From: Streptomyces regalis
GTDB taxonomy: Bacteria; Actinomycetota; Actinomycetes; Streptomycetales; Streptomycetaceae
DNA: 30,596 nt
NCBI RefSeq assembly: GCF_001509475.1
Contig: NZ_LLZG01000011.1
Location: 1-30,596, forward strand
Reading direction: 5' to 3'
Shown here: one piece after another, positions 8,064-17,658 of the stretch
Layout of the letters: each line of letters begins with the position of its first letter
How positions within the stretch are numbered: position 1 is the first letter of the stretch
Notes under the pieces: generated by a model
Told to the model about the DNA's origin: nothing
The model's input: only the letters and a program-made list of their open reading frames with translations
Databases searched by the model: none
Translations under genes and position numbers: made by a program

Positions 8064-8452
8064 GCCGCCGAACCAGTCAACGCCCCCGCAGCGACCTCGC
8101 CTTCCCCTTCCGCGCCGACCGCCGGGGCCGCACCGCGCACGCCACCCACGGCGAGCACGTCCACGACCTCATCGAACAGCTGCTGTTCACCAGCCCCGGC
8201 GAGCGCGTGATGCGCCCCGACTTCGGCTGCGGACTCCTCGACCTGGTCTTCGCCCCGACCAGCCCCGAGCTCATCAGCACCCTCGAACTCTCCGTCCAGG
8301 CCTCGCTGCAGCGCTGGCTCGGCGATCTCATCGACGTGGAGGCCCTCGACGTGATCAGCGAGGACAACGTCGTGCGCGTGTACCTGTCGTACGCCATACG
8401 CGCCGACGGCACCCGGCGCGACGACGTGTTCGAAGGGAGGGCCACGGCATGA
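8060..8452 (+). CDS. Baseplate wedge protein, gp25-like (Afp9 type)
   Basis: The 130-residue protein carries the hallmarks of the gp25/W baseplate family: HDLIEQLLFTSPGERVMRPDFG, then GLLDLVFAPTSPELISTLE and a C-terminal LSYAIRADGTRRD strand. In contractile tails gp25 links the baseplate wedge to the first sheath ring and helps trigger contraction. ATG 8060 overlaps the PAAR stop, and the end overlaps the next gene as ATGA. The same frame is open further upstream, but that part overlaps the PAAR gene and lacks family sequence. Confidence 0.93.
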   Translation: MSRRTSQRPRSDLAFPFRADRRGRTAHATHGEHVHDLIEQLLFTSPGERVMRPDFGCGLLDLVFAPTSPELISTLELSVQASLQRWLGDLIDVEALDVISEDNVVRVYLSYAIRADGTRRDDVFEGRATA

Positions 8453-11400
8453 CCGGTACGACCGCCACCTCCCGCCGGACGAAGGTCCGCGCCGCCCAGC
8501 TCAACGGAGTCGACTCGGTCGAGGTCGGCGACGACGGGCTGCTGCTCACCGTCTCCTTCCTCGGCAAGGCGCCCCACGGCCTCGGCCCCGAGAACGTCCG
8601 TATCGACGGCGGCCGCCGCATCACCGGCATCACCGCCGTGGACGTGAGTGTCGAGCGCGAGGAGGACCCCGAGCTCGACGACCGGCTCTACGTCACCCTC
8701 GACAAGGTCGGCGACACCTCCCGCTACCGGTTCTCCCTCGTCGAGACCGACCCGTACGGCCGCCCCGGCACCGAGCCCTTCCGCGGCTTCGACCAGCGCT
8801 ACCACAGCGCCACCTTCGCCTTCCGGCCCGACTGCCCAACTCCCTTCGACTGCAAGGAAGACGAGCAGCCGTCCTCGGACTTCCCTGCCGCGCCCGTCGT
8901 CGACTACACGGCCCGCGACTACGACACCATCCGCAAGCTGCTCCTGGACCGGCTCGCGCTGACCACCCCCGACTGGGTCGAGCGCAACCCGGCCGACCTG
9001 GGCATGACCCTGGTCGAGCTGCTCGCGTACGCCGGTGACCAGATCAGCTATCAGCAGGACGCGGTCGCCACCGAGGCCTACCTCGACACCGCGCGCCGCC
9101 GCGTCTCCGTACGGCGGCACGTCCGGCTCATCGACTACGCGATGCACGACGGTTGCACGGCGCGCGCTTACGTCGCCGTCGAGACCGCCGGCGACCACAC
9201 GCTCGCCCCGGGCACCTACCGCTTCGCCTCCGTCGACGTGCGCACCCTCGACCCGCACGACCGCCCCGAGCCCGGCACGGTCGTCGACGAGGCCGATCTC
9301 GGCGACCTCGACGAGCGCGGCTCGGTGGAGGTCTTCGAACCGGTCGTCACCGCCGACCCGCTTCAGCTGCGCGTCGCGCACAATGCGATCCGGCTGTGGA
9401 CCTGGGGCGGCGAGGTGTGCACCCTCCCGAAGGGCGCCACTTCCGCGACCCTGCGCGACGAGTGGGTCGACACGGAGACCTGCCGCGAGCGCCAACTCGA
9501 CCTAAGGCCCGGTGACTTGCTCGTCCTGGAGGAGGTCAAGGGCCCGCGCACCGGCACCCCTGGCGATGCCGACCCGAGCCACCGCCAGGCCGTACGCCTG
9601 ACCTCCGTCACCCCCGCCGTCGACCGCATCGAGGACCAGCCGGTCCTGGAGGTCACGTGGGCCGCCGAGGACTCCCTGCGCTTCCCGCTCTGCCTGGCCA
9701 CCCGCGGCGGACGCGACTGCCTGCCCGTCGAGGACGTGACCCTCGCACGCGGCAACGTCGTCCTCGTCGACCACGGCCGCACCCTGCACGGGCTTCCCGA
9801 GACGTTCACCGTCCCGCAGGTCCCCGCCGTCGTCGCCCCCTGCGACCCTCCGGCCTTCGGCTGCTACGACCGTGACGAGGGCAACGCGCCTGCCCGGCTC
9901 ATCAACTCCCTCACGGACCAGGCGGAATCCGGCGATGCGCTGGCCCCCGACGACATCCGCGAGCTCTTCGAGGTCGTCGGCGAGTCCGCCACCAACCGTG
10001 CCGGACTCGGTCTGGAACGAGCCGGTCAGCGCCACGAGCGCGTGGTCCCCGGCACCGCATACGCCCAGGCGGCCGCGCTGCGTACGTTGTTGGCCCAGTC
10101 CGTGTACCCGGGCATCCAGCCCCGCTTCCGTCCCGTCCTGGGCCGTGCGCCCGTGGTGCAGGCGGTGCCCTTCCCCGACCTCGGCACCGTCGCCGCCGGG
10201 CAGGCCGAGCGGATCGCCGCGATACCGGGACGGGTCCGGCAGCGGCTCGTCGAGCTGTGGCGCAGCGCCCGCGACCGGGACGGTCTCGGCGAGGAGGAGA
10301 TCGCCGAACTCACGGTGATCTACGGCCTGAGGATCCTGGAGCGGATCGAGCTCCGCCGCCACCCTGTCCGTGCCCTGCGTGAACTCCTGCACCGCAGCGA
10401 CCAGTTGCTCGACGCCAAGCTGCGCCGGATCGAGGTCCTGACGGCACGCGCCCGCGCGGGCACCGTCCTCGACGGGCACATCGCCTGGGAGGTCGCCCAC
10501 AGTTGGGGCCCGGCGTACGCGGCCGGACTGCACCCCGACGAGCCGGTGCTGCGCGGCTCCGCGACCGCCGCGCTCGACCTGGACCCGCGCCGCGCCCTGC
10601 CCGCCGTACGCCTCCACGAGAGCGACGACGAGGACGCCGTGTGGGAGCCGCGCCGCGATCTGCTCGACAGCGGCCCGCGCGAGCGGCACTTCGTCGGCGA
10701 ACTGGAGGACGACGGCCGCCTCGCCCTGCGCTTCGGCGACGGGCGGCACGGCGCGAAGCCGACGCCCGGATCCCGCCTCGCCCTGCACTACCGGCTCGGC
10801 GGCGGAACGGCCGGCAACGTCGGCGCGGAGGCCATCAACCACCTCGTCGTCCAGTCCGACTGCGAGCCGCCGCCCGCCGCCGTGGTCCGCAACCCGCTGG
10901 CCGCCAAGGGCGGCATCGAGCCCGAACCCGTCGAGCAGGTACGTCAGTTGGCCCCGCTCGACCTGCGCCGCACCCGGCTGCGCGCGGTCACCGCCGAGGA
11001 CTACGCGGCCCTCGCCACCGCCCTGCCCGGCGTGCAGCGCGCGGCGGCGGAGCTGCGCTGGACCGGCAGCGTCCAGGAGGCGCATGTCGCGATCGACGCG
11101 TACGGCACCGGCGCCCCGTCGCAAGAGCTGCTGGACTCGGTCGCGCAGTCCCTGGAGCCGTACCGGCGCATCGGCCACGACCTCGTCGTCGGCGCCGCGC
11201 GGCTCGTCCCGCTGGACATCGCGCTGACCGTCTGCGCGAAGCCGGGCCACCAGCACGGGCAGATCCTGGCCGAGCTGTACCGCGTCCTGGGCAACGGACG
11301 GCTCGCGGACGGACGCCTCGGCTTCTTCCACCCGGACGCGCTGACCTTCGGCGAACCGGTACGGCTCAGCCGGCTCGTCGCCGTCGCGGCCGCCGTCCCC

Positions 11401-11571
11401 GGCGTGGAGAGCATCCAAGTGGCCCGACTGCAAAGGCTGTTCGAGCCGGACCGAGGAGAGAGGGAGGACGGCGTGCTGCGGCTCGGCCCGCTGGAGATCG
11501 CCATCTGCGACAACGACCCGGACCGGCCGGAGAACGGCCGGCTGGCGATTTCCCTGGGAGGTGCCCGATGA
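8449..11571 (+). CDS. Baseplate J-like protein 1 (Afp11 type)
   Basis: The 1040-residue protein is a putative baseplate assembly protein of the large Afp11 class. An N-terminal beta domain (about 1-115) precedes DYTARDYDTIRKLLLDRL, then the conserved LGMTLVELLAYAGDQISYQQD segment near residues 184-204. The C-terminal third contains the J-type LRFGDGRHGAKPTPGS (about 760), then NPLAAKGGIEPEP and a RLRAVTAEDYAALA segment. Together with the next protein it should form the wedge that holds the sheath ring in the extended state. Cys pairs occur in FRPDCPTPFDCKED and PCDPPAFGCYD; their role is unknown. GGAGG lies about 10 bases before ATG 8449. Confidence 0.9.
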   Translation: MTGTTATSRRTKVRAAQLNGVDSVEVGDDGLLLTVSFLGKAPHGLGPENVRIDGGRRITGITAVDVSVEREEDPELDDRLYVTLDKVGDTSRYRFSLVETDPYGRPGTEPFRGFDQRYHSATFAFRPDCPTPFDCKEDEQPSSDFPAAPVVDYTARDYDTIRKLLLDRLALTTPDWVERNPADLGMTLVELLAYAGDQISYQQDAVATEAYLDTARRRVSVRRHVRLIDYAMHDGCTARAYVAVETAGDHTLAPGTYRFASVDVRTLDPHDRPEPGTVVDEADLGDLDERGSVEVFEPVVTADPLQLRVAHNAIRLWTWGGEVCTLPKGATSATLRDEWVDTETCRERQLDLRPGDLLVLEEVKGPRTGTPGDADPSHRQAVRLTSVTPAVDRIEDQPVLEVTWAAEDSLRFPLCLATRGGRDCLPVEDVTLARGNVVLVDHGRTLHGLPETFTVPQVPAVVAPCDPPAFGCYDRDEGNAPARLINSLTDQAESGDALAPDDIRELFEVVGESATNRAGLGLERAGQRHERVVPGTAYAQAAALRTLLAQSVYPGIQPRFRPVLGRAPVVQAVPFPDLGTVAAGQAERIAAIPGRVRQRLVELWRSARDRDGLGEEEIAELTVIYGLRILERIELRRHPVRALRELLHRSDQLLDAKLRRIEVLTARARAGTVLDGHIAWEVAHSWGPAYAAGLHPDEPVLRGSATAALDLDPRRALPAVRLHESDDEDAVWEPRRDLLDSGPRERHFVGELEDDGRLALRFGDGRHGAKPTPGSRLALHYRLGGGTAGNVGAEAINHLVVQSDCEPPPAAVVRNPLAAKGGIEPEPVEQVRQLAPLDLRRTRLRAVTAEDYAALATALPGVQRAAAELRWTGSVQEAHVAIDAYGTGAPSQELLDSVAQSLEPYRRIGHDLVVGAARLVPLDIALTVCAKPGHQHGQILAELYRVLGNGRLADGRLGFFHPDALTFGEPVRLSRLVAVAAAVPGVESIQVARLQRLFEPDRGEREDGVLRLGPLEIAICDNDPDRPENGRLAISLGGAR

Positions 11572-14500
11572 CCGGGGGAGCGATGACCGAAGCCACGATC
11601 ACCGACGAGTGCACCTGCGGCGGCGCCTGCCGCGGCGGCCACGACGAGCGCCTCGCCCCGGCCCCCGTGCACAACCCGCCCGGCCGCACCGTCCTCGACT
11701 ACCGCGTCGGCGAGTACGGCTCCTTCCTGTCCGCCCTCCTCGACCGGCTCGCCTCACCGGCGTACCCGGCACTGGACGGCCTCACCGTCCGCACCCCGGA
11801 CGACCCGGCAATCGGCCTCCTTGACGCCACCGCCGTCCTCGGCGACCTGCTCACCTTCCACTCCGAGCGCATCGCCGACGAGGCCTACATCCGTACGGCC
11901 AACGAGCACCGCTCCCTGGTCCTGCTCGGCCGCCTCGTCGGCCACCGCCCGCGCCCCGGCGTCGCCGCCGCCACCCATCTGGCGTACACCTTGGAACGCG
12001 ACCCGCGCGCCGAGGCGCTGCCGGTCACCATTCCGCGCGGCGCCCGCAGCCATAGCGTGCCGGCATCGGCCGACGAGCAGTCCCTGACCTTCGAGACCAG
12101 CCGCGACCTGACGGCCCGCTGGGACTGGAACGAGCTGAAGGTACGCCGTCGGCGCCCCTCCATGGTCACGCCCGAGGACCTGGAGCGCCGCTCGGAGATC
12201 TTCGTCGAGGGAACGGCGAACTCCCTCAAGACCGGCGATCAGTTGCTCTTCGTCTTCGGTGAACAGGCTGGCGGTAAACGCAAGTTGCTGCCCGTCGCCA
12301 AGGCGCGCGTGGACCGGGACGACGAGATCACGGCGATCTCCCTGCCGACGTCGGCCCCGCCGACCCTGAAGGAGCTTGTCGACGAGGTGCGGCGCTGGAC
12401 CGCGACGCCGGCCGCTCCGGGGGAGCCCGGCGACGAGCCGCCGACGCCGGAGGTGCCGAACCCGAGGCCGGTGAGTCGGCTGATCGAGGACTTCGAGGAC
12501 CAGGTTCTGGAGCCGCTGCGGGAGGACCTGGGCGGCATCAAGACGCCCGAGCGGCTTGCGGCCCGTCTTGCGGAGCCTGTGGCGCGGCTGGGAGAGGCGC
12601 AGGTGCTGGCTGAGCCTTACGAGGACGTCGCGGCATGGTTTGAGCAGTTGGAGGCGGTGCTGGCGGAACTTGGTGAGCGAGCACTGGAGTTGGCGCCTGC
12701 GCAGACAGAGAGTGCCGCGGAGAGTGGTCGGTCGTCTGCGGCGCCGTCGGGGCTGGCCGCGCCCACGCGGCGGAGCCGCATATTGACACGGCCCGCGCCC
12801 CTTAGCGGCGATTCGCGCGCCGCTGCCCTTCACGCCCTGGGCGCTGTCCTACCCGCCCTACGCACCTCAACCCCCAGCCCCCGTTACGGCACCGGCCGCC
12901 AGCGCCCCGGCAGCGACACCGCTCGCCTGCTCTCCGCCCTCAACCCCGGTCTCGGCACCCTCTACCCGGCGTGGCGGACAGCCGCCGCCCCCGCCACCCC
13001 CCAGCTCCTGCGCGAACTCCTCGCCATGCGTGTCACCGCCGCCCCCTTCGGCGCCACGGCCCCGCTCAAGCCCGTCCAGGACGACCGCGGGCGGGTCATC
13101 CGCACCGCCGACTGGCCGCTCACGGGTGCGGTGCTGGCGAGCATGCGCGTCGTGTACGACACGGCGGGCAGGACGCCGGTCCGGGCCGAGTTCCAGTACG
13201 TCGAGGGCAGCAGCTCCGACCAGCGGGCCGAGAACCTGAACGTCGCCCAGCCGGTGACCTTCCCGCTCGGCACGGGCCAGGTCGAGCTGTCGGTGCGCTC
13301 CAGCCAGGACCGCGACCTCAACTGGCTCAACCGCCGCCCCACCGACTCCCAGGAACCCGGCGTCACGGCCCGCCTCCACTCGGGTCTGCCCGAGCGCACG
13401 CTGTTCGTGTCCCGGCCGGACGACGAGGGCCTGGTCCACGTCGGCGTCCACAACGGCACGTCGGAGCAGATCGCGCTGCGGCCGAACGCGACCGAGCAGT
13501 TCACGCACGGCGAGTACGAGGTCAGCCTCAAGTACACGGTGGGCACCACCGAGCCCAACGTCGAGGTCGTGATCGCCAGCAAGCCCGAGCCCCTCAACCG
13601 CCGCGTCCTCCAGCTGGACACGGTCCACACCGGCATCACGGTCGGCAGCTGGGTCGCGATCCAGCGCCCCGCCAAGGGCGCCCAGGGCGGCGTCCCCGGT
13701 GACGCCAAGCTCGCGTCCGTCACCACCCAGGTCGTCGCGGCGCGTACGGCGGCGTACACCAACTACGGAATCACCGGGCGCGGCACCGAACTCACCCTCG
13801 CCGACCCGTGGTTGGACGAGTTCGACGTCCTGCTCTCGCACATCCGCGACACCACCGTCCACGCGGCCGGCGAGCCGCTCCGCCTCGCCGACGAACCGCT
13901 CGGCGAGGACGTCCATGGCAATGAGATCGAACTCGCCACGCTGTACGACGGGTTGCGGCCCGGACGGACGCTCATCGTCAGCGGCGAGCGCAGCGACATC
14001 CCGGGTACGGCGGGGGTACAGGCCACCGAGGTCGTCACGATCGCCGCGGCGGACCCGGCCGTCGACCCCCAGCTCCCCGGCGATCACGTGCATACCCGCC
14101 TGATCCTGACCGCCGACCTCGCCCACCGCTACCGCCGCGAGACGGTCAGGATCCTCGGCAACGTCGTCGAGGCCACCCACGGCGAGAGCCGCGAGGAGGC
14201 CATCGGCAGTGGTGACTCGGACCGGGTGAACCAGACGTTCGCGCTGTGGCAGTCCCCGCTCACCTGGCTCGCCGACGACAACCCCCTCGGCGCCACCCCG
14301 GTGCTGGAGGTCCGGGTCGACGGCGTCCTGTGGCACGAGGTCGACAGCCTCGCCGGACGCGGCCCGGGCGAGCAGGTCTACATCACCGGCTCCACCGCCG
14401 ACGGCGGTACGACGGTGACGTTCGGCGACGGCATCAACGGCGCCCGCCTGCCGAGCGGCCACGAGAACATCCGCGCCCGCTACCGCTTCGGCACCGGCAA

Positions 14501-15416
14501 GGCCGCGAACGTCGCCGCCGACCGGATCACCCAGCCCCTCACCCGTCCGCTGGGCGTCACCCAGGTGACCAACCCGCGCCCGGCCAAGGGCGGCGCGGAC
14601 GCGGACGGCCCCGGCCTGACCCGCCGTACGATCCCGCTCGCCGTGTCGGCCCTTGACCGCCTGGTCTCCGCGTCCGACTACGAGGACTTCGCCCGCTCCC
14701 GCGCCGGCATCGGCCGGGCCGCCGCACGCGAACTCTTCGACGGCCGGCGGCGCGTGCTGCACGTGACGGTCGCGGGCACGGACGACGTGCCGATCGACGG
14801 CGACTCGGACACGCTCAGGGCCCTGCGCGGCGCGCTGACCGAGTACGGGGACCTCAACCTCCCCGTCCGGGTGGACGTACGTGAGCTGGTCCTGCTGCTC
14901 GTCGCCGCCAAGGTGAAGGTCGCCCGCGACCACGCCTGGGAAGTCGTCCAGCCGCGCCTGCGTCAGGCACTGCTCCGCCGACTCGGCTACGAGGGACGGG
15001 AGTTGGGCCGACCGGCTCGCCTCTCGGACGTCCTGGCCACGGCCCACTCCGTGCCCGGCGTCGACTACATCGACGTCGACGTCTTCACCGGCGTCCCCGC
15101 GTCCGCGACGCCCGAGGAACTCACCGGGATCCTCACCGACCCCGGCCCTCCGAAGGCGTCGGTCCCGGCGCACCCGGCGACGTACGACGAGAAGGTCCAC
15201 ACCGTCCGCGCCGCGAACGGCGAGACGCTGTCGGAGATCTGCGCCAAGTACGGGGTCCCGCTCGCCGAACTCCTGCGCCTGAACCCCGACATCACCGACA
15301 CCCGCCGCCTGGCGAAGGGCCGGTCGGTGTTCGTCTTCCGTGGTATCCGCCCGGCCCAGCTCGCACTGCTGTCGCCGAAGGCCGCGGACACCCTGATTCT
15401 GACGGAGGTCAAGTGA
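11568..15416 (+). CDS. Baseplate J-like protein 2 with C-terminal LysM-like domain (Afp12 type)
   Basis: The protein has 1282 residues from ATG 11568, which overlaps the previous stop and follows GGGAGG. It starts with a short Cys-rich motif (ECTCGGACRGGH). Next comes VLDYRVGEYGSFLSALLDRL and a conserved LLDATAVLGDLLTFHSERIA helix, the counterpart of the Afp11 segment. A Pro/Glu/Ala-rich section (about 265-480) looks like an insertion. J-type sequence VTFGDGINGARLPSGH lies near residue 950, followed by NPRPAKGGADADG and SASDYEDFARSRAGIG. The last 75 residues (about 1209-1260) form a LysM-like module (VHTVRAANGETLSEICAKYG, LLRLNPDI, KGRSVFVF). It is probably the second wedge component. Confidence 0.88.
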   Translation: MTGGAMTEATITDECTCGGACRGGHDERLAPAPVHNPPGRTVLDYRVGEYGSFLSALLDRLASPAYPALDGLTVRTPDDPAIGLLDATAVLGDLLTFHSERIADEAYIRTANEHRSLVLLGRLVGHRPRPGVAAATHLAYTLERDPRAEALPVTIPRGARSHSVPASADEQSLTFETSRDLTARWDWNELKVRRRRPSMVTPEDLERRSEIFVEGTANSLKTGDQLLFVFGEQAGGKRKLLPVAKARVDRDDEITAISLPTSAPPTLKELVDEVRRWTATPAAPGEPGDEPPTPEVPNPRPVSRLIEDFEDQVLEPLREDLGGIKTPERLAARLAEPVARLGEAQVLAEPYEDVAAWFEQLEAVLAELGERALELAPAQTESAAESGRSSAAPSGLAAPTRRSRILTRPAPLSGDSRAAALHALGAVLPALRTSTPSPRYGTGRQRPGSDTARLLSALNPGLGTLYPAWRTAAAPATPQLLRELLAMRVTAAPFGATAPLKPVQDDRGRVIRTADWPLTGAVLASMRVVYDTAGRTPVRAEFQYVEGSSSDQRAENLNVAQPVTFPLGTGQVELSVRSSQDRDLNWLNRRPTDSQEPGVTARLHSGLPERTLFVSRPDDEGLVHVGVHNGTSEQIALRPNATEQFTHGEYEVSLKYTVGTTEPNVEVVIASKPEPLNRRVLQLDTVHTGITVGSWVAIQRPAKGAQGGVPGDAKLASVTTQVVAARTAAYTNYGITGRGTELTLADPWLDEFDVLLSHIRDTTVHAAGEPLRLADEPLGEDVHGNEIELATLYDGLRPGRTLIVSGERSDIPGTAGVQATEVVTIAAADPAVDPQLPGDHVHTRLILTADLAHRYRRETVRILGNVVEATHGESREEAIGSGDSDRVNQTFALWQSPLTWLADDNPLGATPVLEVRVDGVLWHEVDSLAGRGPGEQVYITGSTADGGTTVTFGDGINGARLPSGHENIRARYRFGTGKAANVAADRITQPLTRPLGVTQVTNPRPAKGGADADGPGLTRRTIPLAVSALDRLVSASDYEDFARSRAGIGRAAARELFDGRRRVLHVTVAGTDDVPIDGDSDTLRALRGALTEYGDLNLPVRVDVRELVLLLVAAKVKVARDHAWEVVQPRLRQALLRRLGYEGRELGRPARLSDVLATAHSVPGVDYIDVDVFTGVPASATPEELTGILTDPGPPKASVPAHPATYDEKVHTVRAANGETLSEICAKYGVPLAELLRLNPDITDTRRLAKGRSVFVFRGIRPAQLALLSPKAADTLILTEVK

Positions 15417-17602
15417 TGTCCCCGGACGTCCAGTTCGACACGGCCGCCCCGGCGACGACATCCAGGGAGCCGGATGGCCTCGCCGCGCTGCTGCCCCGCT
15501 GGCACCTGCTGCGCGACGCCGAGGAGGGCGAGCCGCTGCGCGCGCTGCTCGCGGTGATCGCCGAGCAGCTCGACCGGGTCCGCGACGGCGTCCAGCAGGG
15601 CTACGAGGACCTGTTCGTGGAGACGGCGGCGCCCTGGGTGCTGCCGTATCTCGGCGACCTGGTCGGCTACCGTACCCTGCCCGGCTACGAGCGCGTCCTC
15701 ACGACCGGCCTGCACGAGGGTGGCCGAGCCGCCCTCGCCGAGGCCGTCGCCCCGCGCGCCGACGTCGCCGCGACGGTCGCCAACCGCCGCCGCAAGGGCA
15801 CCCTCCACCTCCTGGAGGAACTCGCCGACCAGGTCACCGGCTGGCCCGCCCGCGCCGTCGAGCTCTCCCGGCAGGTCTCCCACACCCAGCCCGTGAAGCT
15901 GTACGGCGACACCGGCGTCCACCGCGGCGAGCGCGGCCGTCTCGTCGACCTGCGCGACAACTCCGCCCTCGACCTCGCGGGCGGCCCCTTCGGCGCGACG
16001 GCCCGCACGGTGGACGTCCGCCGCGCCAACTCCCGTCACCGCCAGGGGGGTCTGACCCCGGCCGGGGTCGCACTCTTCGTCTGGCGGCTGAAGGCGCACT
16101 CGCTCACCCAGTCCCCGGCGTACTGCATCGACCGCGCCCGCAACCTCTACACCTTCTCGATCCTGGGCAACGACACCCCGCTGGTCACCAAGCCGTTCCC
16201 GGAGCCGTCGCCCACGCACATCGCGACCGTCGACAACGTCCCGGCGTTCATCACCCGCCGCCAACTCCACGACCGGCTCACCGACTACTACGGCCCCGGC
16301 AAGAGCCTCGTCATCCGGCGCGACGGCGAGGACCAGCCGGTGCCGCCGTCGGACATCGTGGTCGCGGACCTCTCCGACTGGCGTTACCGGCCCAAGCGCG
16401 GACAGGTGGCCGTGGACCCGGAGCTGGGCCGGATCGCGTTCGGGTCGCGGTCGGCGCCCCGTCAGGGCGTCTGGGTGGACTACCACTACGCGTCCGCGGC
16501 CGACATGGGCGGCGGCGAGTACGACCGCCCCGACCGCGAGCCGCGTCCCGAGGCGGAGGTCTACCGTGTCGGCCCCGGACAGCCGTACCGCCAGATCATG
16601 GACGCCTACCGGGCCTGGCAGCACGACCGCCGCGCCGACCGGACCGGCCCCGCCGGCATCATCGAGATCACCCACAGCGGCGCCTACCAGGAGCAGCTGG
16701 ACTTCGACCTCGACCCCGGCGACCGCCTCGAAGTCCGGGCCGCCGAGGGCACCCGCCCGGTGATACGCCTGCTCGACTGGTACAGCAACCGCCCCGACGC
16801 CCTCAACATCCGCGCGGTGTCCGAGGACTGCGCCCCGCACGAGCGTCCGCGCATCGTCCTCGACGGCCTGCTGGTCGCCGGACGCGGCATCAACGTCACC
16901 GGCCCCGTGGGCGCCGTCGTCGTACGGCACTCCACGCTCGTGCCCGGCTGGTCGCTGGAGCCCGAGTGCGATCCGCACTCGCCCGAGGAGCCCAGCATCG
17001 TCCTGGAACGCTCGACCGCGTGCCTCCAGGTCGAGCACAGCATCCTCGGCACGATCGAGGTCATCGGCGACGAGGTGAGCGAGGAGCCCCTCGACATCCA
17101 CCTGCGCGACAGCATCCTCGACGCGACGGGCAGTGACCGCGAGGCCCTGTCCGCACCGGACTGCCGCCACGCCCACGCCGTACTGCATCTGCACCGCACC
17201 ACCGTGATCGGCGAGATCCACACGCACGCCGTGAAGATCGCCGAGAACTCGGTCTTCACCGGCCGGCTGCACGTGGCCCGGCGCGGCATCGGGTGCATGC
17301 GGTACTCGTATGTGCCGGCCGGGTCGCGCACCCCGCGCCGGTACCGCTGCCAGCCCGACCTGGCCGGGCCCGAACAGGCCGGTCGCGTAAGGCCGTTGTT
17401 CACCTCCGAGCGCTACGGGACGCCCTGGTACGGGCTGCTCGCGGACCGATGCGCCGAGGAGATCCGGCGCGGCTCGGACGACGGCGCCGAGATGGGCGCC
17501 TCCCACGACCTGTACCGGCCGCAGCGCGAGGACGGCCTCAGGGCTCGGCTCGCGGAGTACACCCCGGCGGGCACGGACGCCGGGATCTTCTTCGTGACGT
17601 GA
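15416..17602 (+). CDS. Phage tail protein I-like / beta-helix-like baseplate protein
   Basis: The protein has 728 residues. The N-terminal part (about 15-190) resembles tail protein I proteins of contractile systems: LAALLPRWHLLRDAEEGEPL, LYEDLFVE-like helices and the typical WVLPYLGDLVGYRTLPG. The C-terminal part (about 450-640) has many short strands with regularly placed Val/Ile, such as IVLDGLLVAGRGINVTG and VVVRHSTLVPG, consistent with a right-handed beta-helix. No separate tail-fibre gene is visible in the window, so this protein may supply the outer or receptor-facing part of the baseplate. ATG 15416 is preferred: GGAGG (15404-15408) is 7 bases away. GTG 15413 in the same frame is possible. 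The start overlaps the previous TGA. Confidence 0.82.
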   Translation: MSPDVQFDTAAPATTSREPDGLAALLPRWHLLRDAEEGEPLRALLAVIAEQLDRVRDGVQQGYEDLFVETAAPWVLPYLGDLVGYRTLPGYERVLTTGLHEGGRAALAEAVAPRADVAATVANRRRKGTLHLLEELADQVTGWPARAVELSRQVSHTQPVKLYGDTGVHRGERGRLVDLRDNSALDLAGGPFGATARTVDVRRANSRHRQGGLTPAGVALFVWRLKAHSLTQSPAYCIDRARNLYTFSILGNDTPLVTKPFPEPSPTHIATVDNVPAFITRRQLHDRLTDYYGPGKSLVIRRDGEDQPVPPSDIVVADLSDWRYRPKRGQVAVDPELGRIAFGSRSAPRQGVWVDYHYASAADMGGGEYDRPDREPRPEAEVYRVGPGQPYRQIMDAYRAWQHDRRADRTGPAGIIEITHSGAYQEQLDFDLDPGDRLEVRAAEGTRPVIRLLDWYSNRPDALNIRAVSEDCAPHERPRIVLDGLLVAGRGINVTGPVGAVVVRHSTLVPGWSLEPECDPHSPEEPSIVLERSTACLQVEHSILGTIEVIGDEVSEEPLDIHLRDSILDATGSDREALSAPDCRHAHAVLHLHRTTVIGEIHTHAVKIAENSVFTGRLHVARRGIGCMRYSYVPAGSRTPRRYRCQPDLAGPEQAGRVRPLFTSERYGTPWYGLLADRCAEEIRRGSDDGAEMGASHDLYRPQREDGLRARLAEYTPAGTDAGIFFVT

Positions 17603-17658
17603 GCCGCACCCACCGACTTTGCGAACCCGCACTTTCCTGAACCAGGGGGACCCCCTTC

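Noticed and set aside
10503..11567. Upstream extension of baseplate J-like protein 2
   Set aside because: This open stretch overlaps the end of baseplate J-like protein 1 and is Arg/Pro-rich shadow sequence; ATG 11568 with GGGAGG is the real start.
12867..15461. 864-codon minus-strand open frame opposite baseplate J-like protein 2
   Set aside because: Its length comes from high GC; its composition (Val/Gly/Asp/Arg-rich) is typical of antisense shadows and the plus-strand gene is clear.
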